A DNA stretch of 64,000 nucleotides from JAAYYY01 sp964579295 (GCA_964579295.1 CAZOGK010000004.1:62001-126000); one strand, 5' to 3'; positions 11,230 to 19,163 are shown, numbered from the stretch's first letter. The notes: generated by a model from the letters alone, not told the origin. Program-made: numbers and translations.

Positions 11230-12488
11230 TCCAGCACTTCCTCGCCGATGACCACCGTATCCCCCTCGGCGACGCCGGCCTGGCGCAGGGCAGCACTGAT
11301 GCCCATGTTGTCGAGAATGCGCTGGAAGCGCTCGGCGGTGGCGTCAAACTCGAAATAGGTCTGGGCGGCGATGCGCTCGATGCGCTTGCCGCGCACGCGC
11401 CAGACGCCCTCGCCGACGCGGAAGATGCGCCACATCTCTTCGTCCTCTTCCGGCCGGATGACCGGCGTCTCCGCCTCATCGGTATAAAGCTGCACCGGCG
11501 GCGCCTCCTGCAGCAGGCGCTGCACGCGAAAGACCAGCTCGCGCACGCCCTCGCCCGTGGCCGCCGAGATAGCGTGAAAGGGCAGCCCTTCGGCCTCAAT
11601 GCGCTCGGCAATGAGCGGCTCCCAGGCAATGGCGTCCGGCAGATCCATCTTGTTGAGCACGACAATCTGCGGCTTGTCTTCCATGCGCGCATCGTAGAGC
11701 GCCAGCTCCTGGTTAATCATCGCCCAATCTTCCAGCGGGTCACTGGCCGCGCCGTCCAGCAGGTGGACGAGCACGCGCGTGCGCTCGACGTGGCGCAGGA
11801 AGTCGTGCCCCAGGCCCACCCCCTCGGCGGCTCCTTCGATAAGGCCGGGAATGTCGGCCCAGACCATTGTCTCGCCGTCCCCGGCCTCGACCACGCCCAG
11901 GTTGGGCTGCAGCGTGGTGAAGGCGTACGCGGCAATCTTGGGGCGCGCCGCGCTGACGACGGAGAGGAGGGTCGATTTGCCGGCGTTGGGCACGCCGACA
12001 ATACCCACATCGGCAATCAGCTTCAGCTCCAGCGCCAGCCAGCGCTCCTCGCCCGGCTCGCCGCGCTCAGCGATGCGCGGCGCCTGGTGGGTGCTGCTGG
12101 CAAAGCGGGCGTTGCCGCGGCCGGCCGCGCCGCCTTTGAGCAGCACGACCTCATCGCCGGGCGCTATCAGGTCGGCCAGCAGCTCGCCGCTATCGGCGTC
12201 GCGGATGGTGGTGCCGGGCGGCACTTCCAGCCGCAGCGCCGCGCCGCTGGCGCCGGTCTTGTTGCGTGTGCCGCCGTGACCGCCGTTCTCAGCGCGGAAA
12301 TGGACCTGCTTATGAAAGCGGACGAGGCTATTGAGGTTGGGATTGACGCTGAAGACGATGTCGCCGCCGGGCCCGCCGTCGGCGCCATCCGGGCCGCCAA
12401 GCGGCACAAACTTCTCGCGGCGGAAGCTGATCATGCCATCCCCGCCGTCGCCGCTCTTTACATAAATCTTGGCCTGGTCGTAGAACAT
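11214..12488 (-). CDS. obgE: GTPase Obg (CgtA)
   Basis: A 424-aa ribosome-associated GTPase involved in late 50S assembly and growth control. The glycine-rich Obg fold occupies residues 1-158 (SGDGGDGMISFRREKFVPLGGPDGADGG is its core). The G domain follows, with G1 GVPNAGKST, G3 DIPGLIEGA and G4 NKMD, and G5 SAAT. An OCT domain fills the last 80 residues (RIFRVGEGVWRVRG and on), as in Firmicutes-type Obg. It lies 27 bases after yceD and overlaps nadD by 16 bases. The usual rplU-rpmA partners are not here. Confidence 0.96.
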   Translation of the reverse strand: MFYDQAKIYVKSGDGGDGMISFRREKFVPLGGPDGADGGPGGDIVFSVNPNLNSLVRFHKQVHFRAENGGHGGTRNKTGASGAALRLEVPPGTTIRDADSGELLADLIAPGDEVVLLKGGAAGRGNARFASSTHQAPRIAERGEPGEERWLALELKLIADVGIVGVPNAGKSTLLSVVSAARPKIAAYAFTTLQPNLGVVEAGDGETMVWADIPGLIEGAAEGVGLGHDFLRHVERTRVLVHLLDGAASDPLEDWAMINQELALYDARMEDKPQIVVLNKMDLPDAIAWEPLIAERIEAEGLPFHAISAATGEGVRELVFRVQRLLQEAPPVQLYTDEAETPVIRPEEDEEMWRIFRVGEGVWRVRGKRIERIAAQTYFEFDATAERFQRILDNMGISAALRQAGVAEGDTVVIGEEVLEWTEG

Positions 12489-12515
12489 GGGAACAGTTGG
12501 TACGCCACGGCAGCG

Positions 12516-13055
12516 TCAGGAGGCCTCATCCTCATCTTCGAGCAGCACGCGCAGCGCCGCCAGCCGCGGGTCAATGTCGTCGAAGACGCAGTCACAGCTG
12601 CCTTCGTTCAGGTTCTGCCCGCACTGCACGCAGATGCCCTTACAGCCGGCGCGGCAGTAGACCTGCATGGGAATATCCAGCAGGCTCAGCTCGCGGATGA
12701 GGGGCGCCAGGTCGACAAAACCATCGTCGCCCACGCTCATCTCCCCGGGCGGCGTCGCCGAGGGTGGGTAGTAGAAAAGGTCGTCCAGCTCAATCGTAAT
12801 CGGCAAATGCACCGTCGCCAGGCAGCGCGTGCACTCCGTCTCGATGACGCTGTTAAGCTTGCCCGCCAGATAGATGCCGCGGCTGGTGCGCGTGGCCCGG
12901 AACGTGCCCTGGAGCGGGGCCAGAAATACGTCGTCGCTGACCTGGATTTCCGGGTAGTCCAGCTCCACGTCACGGCGGGTGCCGCGGTCGGCTTCGAGCA
13001 GATGGCCGAAGTTAAAGCGAAGGCGGGAAAGCCGTTGTTTCTCTTTTTTCGCCAT
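12516..13055 (-). CDS. yceD: YceD/DUF177 family protein
   Basis: A 179-aa DUF177 protein. In many bacteria its gene precedes rpmF (ribosomal protein L32), and it has been linked to 23S rRNA processing. Here the Cys pair CTRC lies in the middle, and CRAGCKGICVQCG near the C-terminus adds a second cluster, as in many family members. The start at 13055 (MAKKEKQRLSRL) is chosen over an in-frame ATG at 13103, because the longer form would read through the hairpin at 13080-13101. rpmF is absent; obgE follows instead. The gene has a strong promoter and a terminator-like hairpin in its leader. Confidence 0.85.
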   Translation of the reverse strand: MAKKEKQRLSRLRFNFGHLLEADRGTRRDVELDYPEIQVSDDVFLAPLQGTFRATRTSRGIYLAGKLNSVIETECTRCLATVHLPITIELDDLFYYPPSATPPGEMSVGDDGFVDLAPLIRELSLLDIPMQVYCRAGCKGICVQCGQNLNEGSCDCVFDDIDPRLAALRVLLEDEDEAS

Positions 13056-13079
13056 GATGCATTCACCCGCTAAAATAAA

Positions 13080-13101
13080 GGCCGGACCCAAAAGTCCGGC
13101 C
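13080..13101 (-). terminator. Terminator-like hairpin in the yceD-obgE-nadD leader (possible attenuator)
   Basis: GGCCGGAC (13101-13094 on the minus strand) pairs perfectly with GTCCGGCC (13087-13080) around a 6-base loop. On the minus strand the stem is followed by TTTATTTTAG. It lies between the promoter (13130-13159) and the yceD start at 13055, so transcripts must pass it. Confidence 0.65.
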
Positions 13102-13129
13102 ACTCATTCTTTACCTATTCACACCGGGG

Positions 13130-13159
13130 AGTATAGCATAGCCCAAACTGGAGCGTCAA
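13130..13159 (-). promoter_or_regulatory. Promoter of the yceD-obgE-nadD operon
   Basis: Reading the minus strand, TTGACG (13159-13154) and TATACT (13135-13130) are separated by 18 bases. This is one of the best consensus matches in the window. Confidence 0.8.
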
Positions 13160-13203
13160 CGACGCGCCGGGCACACTAACGCATATCCAACGGAGGAGAA
13201 ACG

Positions 13204-13821
13204 ATGCGCCCCAGGCTATTAGTAGCCACCCGCAACCAGGGCAAAATAGACGAGCTGGCCGAGCTGCTGGCCGGCGTGGAGGCCGACTGGACCAGCCTTG
13301 CCGACCTGGAGGCCGAGGGGCTGGTTGTCGAAGACGTTGCCGAGACGGGCGATAGCTTTACCGCCAACGCCATCCTCAAGGCGGAGGGCTACGCCCGGCA
13401 GAGCGGGCTGCTCACCCTGGCCGACGATTCAGGTCTGGAGGTGGCCGCGCTTGGCGGCGCGCCCGGCGTCTACACGGCCCGTTTCGGCGGAGCCGAGCTG
13501 ACCAGCGAGGAGCGCTACCTCTACCTGCTGGCACGGCTGCGCGGTGTGGCCGCAGCGGAGCGGGGCGCGCAGTTCCGCTGTGTCGTGGCCCTGGCCGCGC
13601 CCGGCGGCCTGCTGGCAACGGCGGAAGGCAGCGTGGCCGGGCGCATCGCCGCGGGCCCGCGCGGCATGGGCGGCTTCGGCTATGACCCCGTCTTCTTTGT
13701 CGAGGAGCAGGGGATGACGATGGCCGAGCTGCCGGCGGCGATCAAGAACCGCATCAGCCACCGCGCCCGCGCCGTCATGGCCCTCCGGCCGGCGCTGCTA
13801 CGCATCCTCGGCGGCGCGTAG
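13204..13821 (+). CDS. rdgB: Non-canonical purine NTP pyrophosphatase (RdgB/HAM1)
   Basis: The enzyme hydrolyses dITP, XTP and ITP so that they are not built into nucleic acids. The 205-aa protein has the HAM1 signatures: ATRNQGKIDEL at the N-terminus, TGDSFTANAILKAEGYA, LADDSGLEVAALGGAPGVYTAR, FGYDPVFF and SHRARA. GGAGG lies 8 bases before the ATG. It is divergent from yceD, and its last 24 bases overlap the end of the convergent alpha/beta hydrolase gene. Confidence 0.95.
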   Translation: MRPRLLVATRNQGKIDELAELLAGVEADWTSLADLEAEGLVVEDVAETGDSFTANAILKAEGYARQSGLLTLADDSGLEVAALGGAPGVYTARFGGAELTSEERYLYLLARLRGVAAAERGAQFRCVVALAAPGGLLATAEGSVAGRIAAGPRGMGGFGYDPVFFVEEQGMTMAELPAAIKNRISHRARAVMALRPALLRILGGA

Positions 13822-14589
13822 CCGGCCAAGAAAGCGAGCGACGGCGGCGGCCACGGCTTCTGCTTCTTCCAGCATCACCATATGCCCCGCGCCCGCCAGC
13901 GGCAGCAGCTCGGCGCGCGGCATGGCCGCGGCCAGATACTCGGCGTTCTCAATAGGCATCATCTTATCGGCCGTGCCGCTTATCAGCAGCGTGGGCAGCT
14001 CAATGCGCGGCACGTCGGCCCGCCGGTCAAAGCGGCTGCAGGCGAGGAAGTCCCCCGCCAGCGCCCGCGGCTCTGTCTGCGCCAGCCGGGCGCGCCCGGC
14101 GCTCACCAGCGGCGGCGGCGCCTGCGCCGACCAGAAATAGCGGCTGAGAAAGGCAATGGCGCCGGGGAAGTCGTCGGTTGCCTGCTGCAGCAGGCGGGCG
14201 TTGACCGGCATGTGGGCGCCGCTGCCAAGCAGCACGAGGCCGGCCAGCCAATCCGGCTGCTGCAGCGCCAGCTCCAGAGCGATGGCGCCGCCCATCGAGT
14301 GGCCGGCGAGCACGACCCTTGCCAGCCCAAGCTGCTCGACCAGCGCCCGGATGACGGCGGCGTACTCCTCGATGCGCTCTCGCCCCGGCGGCGCGCTGCG
14401 CCCGTGGCCGGGCAGGTCAGGGGTGACGACGTCGGCCTGGGCCATGCGCCGCAGCCCGGCTGGCCAGATGAGGTGGTCGCCGCCGGCGCCGTGCACGAGC
14501 AGCAGAGCCAGGCGGCCGCGTGCCCGCTCGTCCTGCGCGCGCGCGTAGGCGTAATAAAGCTCCTGTCCGGCAATAGAAATCGTTGGCAT
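13798..14589 (-). CDS. Alpha/beta-fold hydrolase
   Basis: A 263-aa soluble hydrolase of the prolyl/BioH-like superfamily. The oxyanion region is LLVHGAGGDHLIW, the nucleophile elbow is GHSMGG (Ser about 97), the acid probably lies in ISGTADKMMP, and the catalytic His is in GAGHMVMLEE near the C-terminus. All three catalytic residues are present, but the substrate cannot be told from sequence. GTG immediately precedes the ATG at 14589 in the same frame and could also be used. It converges on rdgB and overlaps it by 24 bases. Confidence 0.85.
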   Translation of the reverse strand: MPTISIAGQELYYAYARAQDERARGRLALLLVHGAGGDHLIWPAGLRRMAQADVVTPDLPGHGRSAPPGRERIEEYAAVIRALVEQLGLARVVLAGHSMGGAIALELALQQPDWLAGLVLLGSGAHMPVNARLLQQATDDFPGAIAFLSRYFWSAQAPPPLVSAGRARLAQTEPRALAGDFLACSRFDRRADVPRIELPTLLISGTADKMMPIENAEYLAAAMPRAELLPLAGAGHMVMLEEAEAVAAAVARFLGRLRAAEDA

Positions 14590-14640
14590 CACCTTAACTC
14601 GCTGCGGCGGTACAGTCCAGTGCGCCGATTATACCCGCTT

Positions 14641-14669
14641 TTGCGCCGGGTCAGAGCGCTGGCTACAAT
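14641..14669 (+). promoter_or_regulatory. murA promoter
   Basis: TTGCGC (14641-14646) and TACAAT (14664-14669) are separated by 17 bases. GGAGGAGG follows shortly before the start at 14703. Confidence 0.65.
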
Positions 14670-14702
14670 GGCCGTTAACGCGGGGGAGGAGGACAAACCA
14701 AC

Positions 14703-16001
14703 ATGAGTCATTTCGCCATCGAGGGCGGTCACCCACTGCGCGGCACTGTCACGGCTAGCGGCAACAAAAACGCGGCGCTGGCCCTGATCCCGGCCTGCCT
14801 GCTCACCGACCAACCGGTCATTCTGCATAATCTGCCCGACATTCTCGACGTGCGCACGGCGCTGGAGCTGATGGCGGCGCTGGGCGTCCAGGTGGACCTG
14901 CTTGCGCCGGGAAGCTGGCGGCTGCAGGCCGCCACCATCCACACCACGGAGCTGCCGCGAGAGCTGGCCGACCGGATTCGCGCCTCGTTCATCTTCTCTG
15001 GCCCGTTGTTGGGCCGCACGGGGCGCGCCGCGCTGCCGCTGCCCGGCGGCGATGTCATTGGCGGCCGCCCACTGGATACGCACATCCAGGGGCTGCGCGC
15101 CCTGGGCGCGGAGGTGGCTCTCAACGTCCCCGCCGGCCTGTTCGACATGCAGGCAAAAGCGCTGCGCGGCGCCGGTTATCTGCTGCAGGGCGAGGCCAGC
15201 GTCACGGCGACGGAGAACACGATCATGGCGGCCGTGCTGGCGCCGGGCGAGACGATTATCGACAACGCCGCCAGCGAGCCGCACGTGCGCGACCTCTGCC
15301 ATCTGCTGAACCTGCTGGGAGCGCACATCGAGGGCGTGGGCACCAACCGGCTCACCATTCAAGGGGTCGAGCGACTGGGCGGCGGCGAGTACACGATTGG
15401 CGCCGACTTTATGGAAGTGGGGAGCTTGATCGGCGCGGCAGCCATTACCGGTGGTGAACTCCGTATCCGCCGCGCCAGCCCCGGCGATTTGCGTATGGTG
15501 CGCCTCGTCTACGAACGGCTGGGCGTTATCTGGGAAGAGGAGGGCGACGACGTGATCATTCCGGCGCAGCAGCCGTTGTGTATTGACAGCGCGCTGGGCG
15601 GCCGCATCCTGGAAATCAAGCCGCTGCCCTGGCCGGGCTTCCCACCGGACCTGATGAGCATTGCCGTGGTCATCGCCAGCCAGTCAGAAGGCTCGGTGCT
15701 GCTGCACGACTGGATGTACGAGAGCCGCTTCTTCTTCGTCGATAAGCTGCGCTTTATGGGCGCGCGCATCGTGCTTTGCGATCCGCACCGGGTCATCGTC
15801 CAGGGGCGCAGCCGGCTGCACGCCAACCCCTACGGCGTCACCAGCCCGGACATCCGCGCCGGCATGTCGATGGTCCTTGCCGGCCTCTGCGCCGAGGGCA
15901 CGACCATCATTCACAATATCCAGCAAATCGACCGCGGTTACGAGCAGATCGAGACCAAGCTGCAATCGCTGGGCGCACGCATTGAGCGGCGGGTAGAATG
16001 A
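14703..16001 (+). CDS. murA: UDP-N-acetylglucosamine 1-carboxyvinyltransferase with Asp in place of the active-site Cys
   Basis: This is the first committed step of peptidoglycan synthesis: transfer of enolpyruvate from PEP to UDP-GlcNAc. The 432-aa protein has the EPSP-synthase-like double domain, with SGNKNAAL at the N-terminus (Lys22 and Asn23 are conserved catalytic positions) and IRASFIFSGPLLGR. The active-site loop reads LPGGDVIGGRPLD, with Asp117 where most MurA enzymes have the fosfomycin-reactive Cys (Cys115 in E. coli). Asp at this position is known from Mycobacterium tuberculosis and Chlamydia, whose MurA is active but not inhibited by fosfomycin. A GGAGGAGG motif precedes the ATG. 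Confidence 0.95.
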   Translation: MSHFAIEGGHPLRGTVTASGNKNAALALIPACLLTDQPVILHNLPDILDVRTALELMAALGVQVDLLAPGSWRLQAATIHTTELPRELADRIRASFIFSGPLLGRTGRAALPLPGGDVIGGRPLDTHIQGLRALGAEVALNVPAGLFDMQAKALRGAGYLLQGEASVTATENTIMAAVLAPGETIIDNAASEPHVRDLCHLLNLLGAHIEGVGTNRLTIQGVERLGGGEYTIGADFMEVGSLIGAAAITGGELRIRRASPGDLRMVRLVYERLGVIWEEEGDDVIIPAQQPLCIDSALGGRILEIKPLPWPGFPPDLMSIAVVIASQSEGSVLLHDWMYESRFFFVDKLRFMGARIVLCDPHRVIVQGRSRLHANPYGVTSPDIRAGMSMVLAGLCAEGTTIIHNIQQIDRGYEQIETKLQSLGARIERRVE

Positions 16002-16059
16002 GCGTGAACGGCCCGGCCCGGCCGGTCCAATAGGATCGGGTTAGCTTCACTTAAGGCAT

Positions 16060-16088
16060 TTGACCGGCCCTTCGGGCTCCGCTATAAT
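16060..16088 (+). promoter_or_regulatory. Promoter of the rpmH-rnpA-yidD-yidC-jag cluster
   Basis: TTGACC (16060-16065) and TATAAT (16083-16088) are separated by 17 bases. The predicted leader before rpmH is about 110 bases. Confidence 0.8.
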
Positions 16089-16165
16089 TAACTGTCGCGT
16101 CGCCGCATCAGGCATCTATTCGGTCGCCTGGGTCTGGGACGTGGCTTTTATTACCGTTGCAAACG

Positions 16166-16191
16166 ACAGGGCGAAAGGCCCTTGTTTTTTT
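16166..16191 (+). terminator. Terminator-like hairpin in the rpmH leader (possible attenuator)
   Basis: AGGGC (16168-16172) pairs with GCCCT (16178-16182) around GAAAG, and can be extended by ACA/TGT across one bulged T. Seven T residues follow (16185-16191). The GGGAG ribosome binding site of rpmH begins directly after the T-run, so folding could affect both elongation and translation. Confidence 0.65.
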
Positions 16192-16204
16192 GGGAGATAA
16201 CCTT

Positions 16205-16429
16205 ATGCCAAAGCGTACCTACCAGCCAAAAAAGCGCCGCCGGGTTCGTGTGCATGGATTCCGCGCGCGCATGAAATCTAAAAGCGGGCGCGGCGTCCTG
16301 AAAGCGCGCCGTCTGCGTGGCCGCAAGAGCCTGGCCGTGACCATGAACAACCACATCAAGAAAGTGAACTGGAAGGGCGCAAAAGCGGCTTCCTACCGGG
16401 CCAATAAGGAAAGCGGCAACGTTTCGTGA
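16205..16429 (+). CDS. rpmH: Ribosomal protein L34 with a C-terminal extension
   Basis: A 50S ribosomal subunit protein. MPKRTYQPKKRRRVRVHGFRARM, KSKSGRGVLKARRLRGRKSLAV is the complete L34 core and normally ends the protein at about 44-50 aa. Here it continues for nearly 30 more residues (through HIKKVNWKGAKAASYR to SGNVS), giving 74 aa. The extension has ordinary codon use and no frame disruption. GGGAG lies 8 bases before the ATG; an upstream in-frame ATG at 16157 would read through the leader hairpin. rnpA follows 13 bases later, as in most bacteria. Confidence 0.93.
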   Translation: MPKRTYQPKKRRRVRVHGFRARMKSKSGRGVLKARRLRGRKSLAVTMNNHIKKVNWKGAKAASYRANKESGNVS

Positions 16430-16442
16430 GCCGCCCCCGGGG

Positions 16443-16814
16443 ATGCTGCCAAGCGAGAACCGCCTGCGGCAAAGCCTCGCCATCCAGCGCGTCCGGCGCG
16501 AAGGGCGGCGCTGGCCTCATCCACTTTTCATCCTGTTCGTGGCGCCCAATGGGCAGCAGACGAGCCGGTTCGCCGTCTCGGTGAGCCGGCGCCTGGGTAA
16601 GGCTGTGCAGCGCAACCAGCTCAAGCGGCGCCTGCGCGCCGCACTGCGCCTTCAGCTACCGCAGGTGCAGCCGGGGTATGACTGTCTGCTGGTGGCCCGC
16701 CCGGCGCTCGCCCAGGCCAGCTTTGCCGAGATTGAGGCCGGCCTCGGCCAGCTTCTGGCACGCGCAGCTCTGCTCCCCGGCGCAGACGAGCGGCCGGCTC
16801 ACCGCGCTGTTTAG
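16443..16814 (+). CDS. rnpA: Ribonuclease P protein component
   Basis: This basic protein assists the catalytic RNA that trims the 5' ends of pre-tRNAs. The 123-aa sequence carries the family signature RNQLKRRLRAALR (residues about 59-71) and the preceding FAVSVSRRLGKAV. The N-terminus (MLPSENRLRQSLAIQRVRREGRR) matches the usual LKKxxRLxxxxDFxxVxxxG start of RnpA. There is no clear Shine-Dalgarno sequence, so translation may be coupled to rpmH 13 bases upstream. Confidence 0.93.
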   Translation: MLPSENRLRQSLAIQRVRREGRRWPHPLFILFVAPNGQQTSRFAVSVSRRLGKAVQRNQLKRRLRAALRLQLPQVQPGYDCLLVARPALAQASFAEIEAGLGQLLARAALLPGADERPAHRAV

Positions 16815-16829
16815 CGTGGTCGCTTTAAC

Positions 16830-17039
16830 ATGAAACAACTCGCCTTATGGCTGATACGCCTGTATCAGAGAACAATTTCCAGAGCACTTCCACCTAGCTG
16901 CCGCTTCACGCCCAGTTGCTCACACTACACCTACGAGGCCATCGCCAAGTATGGCTTTGTCAAAGGGGGGTGGCTCGGCGCGCGGCGCATTGCCCGCTGC
17001 CATCCCTTCAACCCCGGCGGCTATGACCCGGTGCCCTGA
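16830..17039 (+). CDS. yidD: Membrane protein insertion efficiency factor YidD
   Basis: A 69-aa peripheral membrane protein that helps YidC-dependent insertion. The family signature is clear: LIRLYQRTISRALPPSCRFTPSCSHYTYEAI, with its three Cys residues, then GWLGARRIARCHPFNPGGYDPVP. The N-terminal amphipathic helix precedes it. It lies 15 bases after rnpA, the usual position. A TTG-initiated lipoprotein gene starts 13 bases after its stop. Confidence 0.95.
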   Translation: MKQLALWLIRLYQRTISRALPPSCRFTPSCSHYTYEAIAKYGFVKGGWLGARRIARCHPFNPGGYDPVP

Positions 17040-17052
17040 CGGAGGAAACTCA

Positions 17053-18201
17053 TTGTACACTGGCCAAAGGCCGCCCTGGCGGCGCATCGTCTCCCTGTTG
17101 ATTCTTGTCTCATTCCTGCTGGCCGCCTGCGGCGTCTCCACCGAAAACCAGAACTGGCCGGGCATATCGGCCAGCGGTGATGTCGTCTACGTCGCCTACG
17201 GGCCGCGCGTGCTGGCTGTTGACGTCGCCGCACGCGAGCTTCTCTGGTCCTTTCCCGAAGAAGTTCGGCCCGGCCTCTTCTTCTTCGCCCCGCCCAGCGT
17301 CAACGACGCGTCGGTCATCCTGGGCGATTTCGGTGTGAGCGGCGGCTTCTTCTCGCCGGGAACGACAGTGACCATCTACCGCCTCAACCAGGAGTCGGAC
17401 AGCGTCTCGGTAGACTGGTCGTCGGCAAACCTGGCAACGGACCGCATCGTGGCCGGGGCGCTACAGGCCGACGGCAAGGTCTACGTGGGCACCTCTGACA
17501 ACAAGCTGCTGGCGCTGGATGCTGGGACGGGCGAGCTGGCCTGGTCATTTGAGACCGAGCACAGCGTCTGGGCCGAGCCAGTGATAGAGGACGGCATTCT
17601 CTATGTCGCCTCGCTCGACAACTTTGTCTACGCGCTCGACGCTGCCAGCGGCGAGCAGATATGGCGCGCGGAGCTGGGCGGCTCGGTAGCCAGCCGGCCG
17701 GTGCTCGACGACGGCGTGCTCTACGTCGCCAGCTTTGACCGCGCCGTGCACGCGCTCGACGCCGCGAGCGGTGAGCAGCTCTGGCAGGCGGACGCCGAAA
17801 CCTGGGTCTGGGGCTCGCCGGTCGTCAATGAGGCCGTCTATTTTGCCGACCTCGACGGCCAGCTCTTTGCCGTCGCCCGCGAGGGCGGCGCGGAGCTGTG
17901 GCAGGCGGAAGTGCCCGGCGCCGTCCAGAGCGCGCCGCTGCACGTCGATGGCCGGCTCTATGTTGCTTCCGGCGACGTAGAAGGCGACGCCGACGTGCGC
18001 GCCGGCCACCTGACTGCATTCAACGCTGCCAGCGGCGAACAGCTCTGGCAGCAGCGGGCGCCGGCCCCCGTCTTCACGCCGCCGGTGCAGGTAGGAAACA
18101 GCGTCGTCGTCGCCGCCACGGTGGGCGCCGAGCTGCAGCTGCTGGTGTATAACATGGAGAGCGGTGCCCAGGAGTGGACGTTCTCGCCGACGAGCGAATA
18201 A
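17053..18201 (+). CDS. BamB-like PQQ beta-propeller lipoprotein
   Basis: The start is taken as TTG at 17053, which has GGAGG 7 bases before it and begins directly after yidD. An in-frame ATG at 16951 would overlap most of yidD. The 382-aa product has a signal peptide with the lipobox LLAAC (IVSLLILVSFLLAACG), so it is an exported lipoprotein. The rest is a run of PQQ-like propeller blades, seen as repeated units such as LYVASLDNFVYALDAASGEQIW, and LYVASFDRAVHALDAASGEQLW. BamB, an outer-membrane assembly factor, has this fold, but the propeller alone does not prove that role. Its position between yidD and yidC is unusual and suggests a part in membrane protein biogenesis. Confidence 0.8.
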   Translation: MYTGQRPPWRRIVSLLILVSFLLAACGVSTENQNWPGISASGDVVYVAYGPRVLAVDVAARELLWSFPEEVRPGLFFFAPPSVNDASVILGDFGVSGGFFSPGTTVTIYRLNQESDSVSVDWSSANLATDRIVAGALQADGKVYVGTSDNKLLALDAGTGELAWSFETEHSVWAEPVIEDGILYVASLDNFVYALDAASGEQIWRAELGGSVASRPVLDDGVLYVASFDRAVHALDAASGEQLWQADAETWVWGSPVVNEAVYFADLDGQLFAVAREGGAELWQAEVPGAVQSAPLHVDGRLYVASGDVEGDADVRAGHLTAFNAASGEQLWQQRAPAPVFTPPVQVGNSVVVAATVGAELQLLVYNMESGAQEWTFSPTSE

Positions 18202-18215
18202 GCGAGAGATAGCTT

Positions 18216-19112
18216 ATGTGGGACACATTTATCCTTAATCCCATGATTAATGCCTTGCTGGTCCTTTACGACCTGCTGGCAAATAACTTCGTGGTGGCAA
18301 TCGCCGTCTTTACGCTGCTCATCCGTCTGCTGACGCTGCCCCTCAACCTGCGCCAGCAGCGCGCCACCATGCGCATTCAGGAGATGCAGCCGGAAATCCA
18401 GCGCATCCAGAAGAAATACAAAGACAACCCGCAGAAGTTGCAGGAGGAGTTCCGGCGCATTGGCTACAACCCGGCTGAGAGCTTGATGGGCTGTCTGCCG
18501 TTGCTCATTCAGTTCCCCATCCTCATCGGCCTCTACCGCGCCATCCTGGTGGTCATGGGCTCCACGCCGCAGGCGCTGCTGGAGCTGACGCAGCGGGTCT
18601 ACCCTGGCATCGACCTCACCCGCCTCCTGCCCATCAGCAACCGCTTCCTCTGGATGAACCTGGCCCAGCCGGACGCCCTTTTCGTGCTGCCGGTCCTCGT
18701 CTTCGCCACCACCTTTCTCTCGCAGAAGCTGATGTCGCCGCGCAAGGACAAGAACAAAACGCCGGAGCAGATCCAGAAGGAAAAGAAAGAGAACCCGATG
18801 GCCGGCATGACCGACTCGATGATGTACACCATGCCGCTCATGTTTGGCGTGATGTCGCTGCAGTTCCCGGCCGGCCTTTCCATCTACTTCGTGCTTTCTA
18901 ATCTCGTCGGCGTGGCCCAGGGCATGCTGCTGCGCCGCTCGATGCCCGCGCCCGGCGCGCCCAAAGCGCTGCCGCCGCAGGAAGAGGTGCCTGAGCCAGA
19001 GCCGATGCCCGAGCCGGAGACGGCGCCGCCGCTGCGTTCCGGCTCGAAGAAGGCGCGAACCGGCGGCAAGGCCGTCACCAGCAAGCGTAAGGCGAAGCGG
19101 CGCAAGCGCTGA
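18216..19112 (+). CDS. yidC: Membrane protein insertase YidC (Oxa1 family)
   Basis: A 298-aa insertase of the short type, without the large periplasmic domain of Gram-negative YidC. The first membrane segment is NFVVAIAVFTLLIRLLTLPLN, whose Arg lies in the hydrophilic groove. A cytoplasmic coiled hairpin follows (MRIQEMQPEIQRIQKKYKDN). Later membrane segments are ESLMGCLPLLIQFPILIGLYRAIL, ALFVLPVLVFATTFLSQKL and FPAGLSIYFVLSNLVGVAQGM. The C-terminus is a Pro/Glu-rich linker and a strongly basic tail (KRKAKRRKR), which in other YidC/Oxa1 proteins binds ribosomes. It is 14 bases after the lipoprotein gene. Confidence 0.95.
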   Translation: MWDTFILNPMINALLVLYDLLANNFVVAIAVFTLLIRLLTLPLNLRQQRATMRIQEMQPEIQRIQKKYKDNPQKLQEEFRRIGYNPAESLMGCLPLLIQFPILIGLYRAILVVMGSTPQALLELTQRVYPGIDLTRLLPISNRFLWMNLAQPDALFVLPVLVFATTFLSQKLMSPRKDKNKTPEQIQKEKKENPMAGMTDSMMYTMPLMFGVMSLQFPAGLSIYFVLSNLVGVAQGMLLRRSMPAPGAPKALPPQEEVPEPEPMPEPETAPPLRSGSKKARTGGKAVTSKRKAKRRKR

Positions 19113-19163
19113 CGCCGCCGCCCCTGCATCGAATAGCAACAATGAACTCTTGCCAGGTAAACC

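Noticed and set aside
11130..13073. 647-codon plus-strand open frame opposite obgE and yceD
   Set aside because: It spans two well-supported genes and their intergenic hairpin on the other strand and has no recognisable domain.
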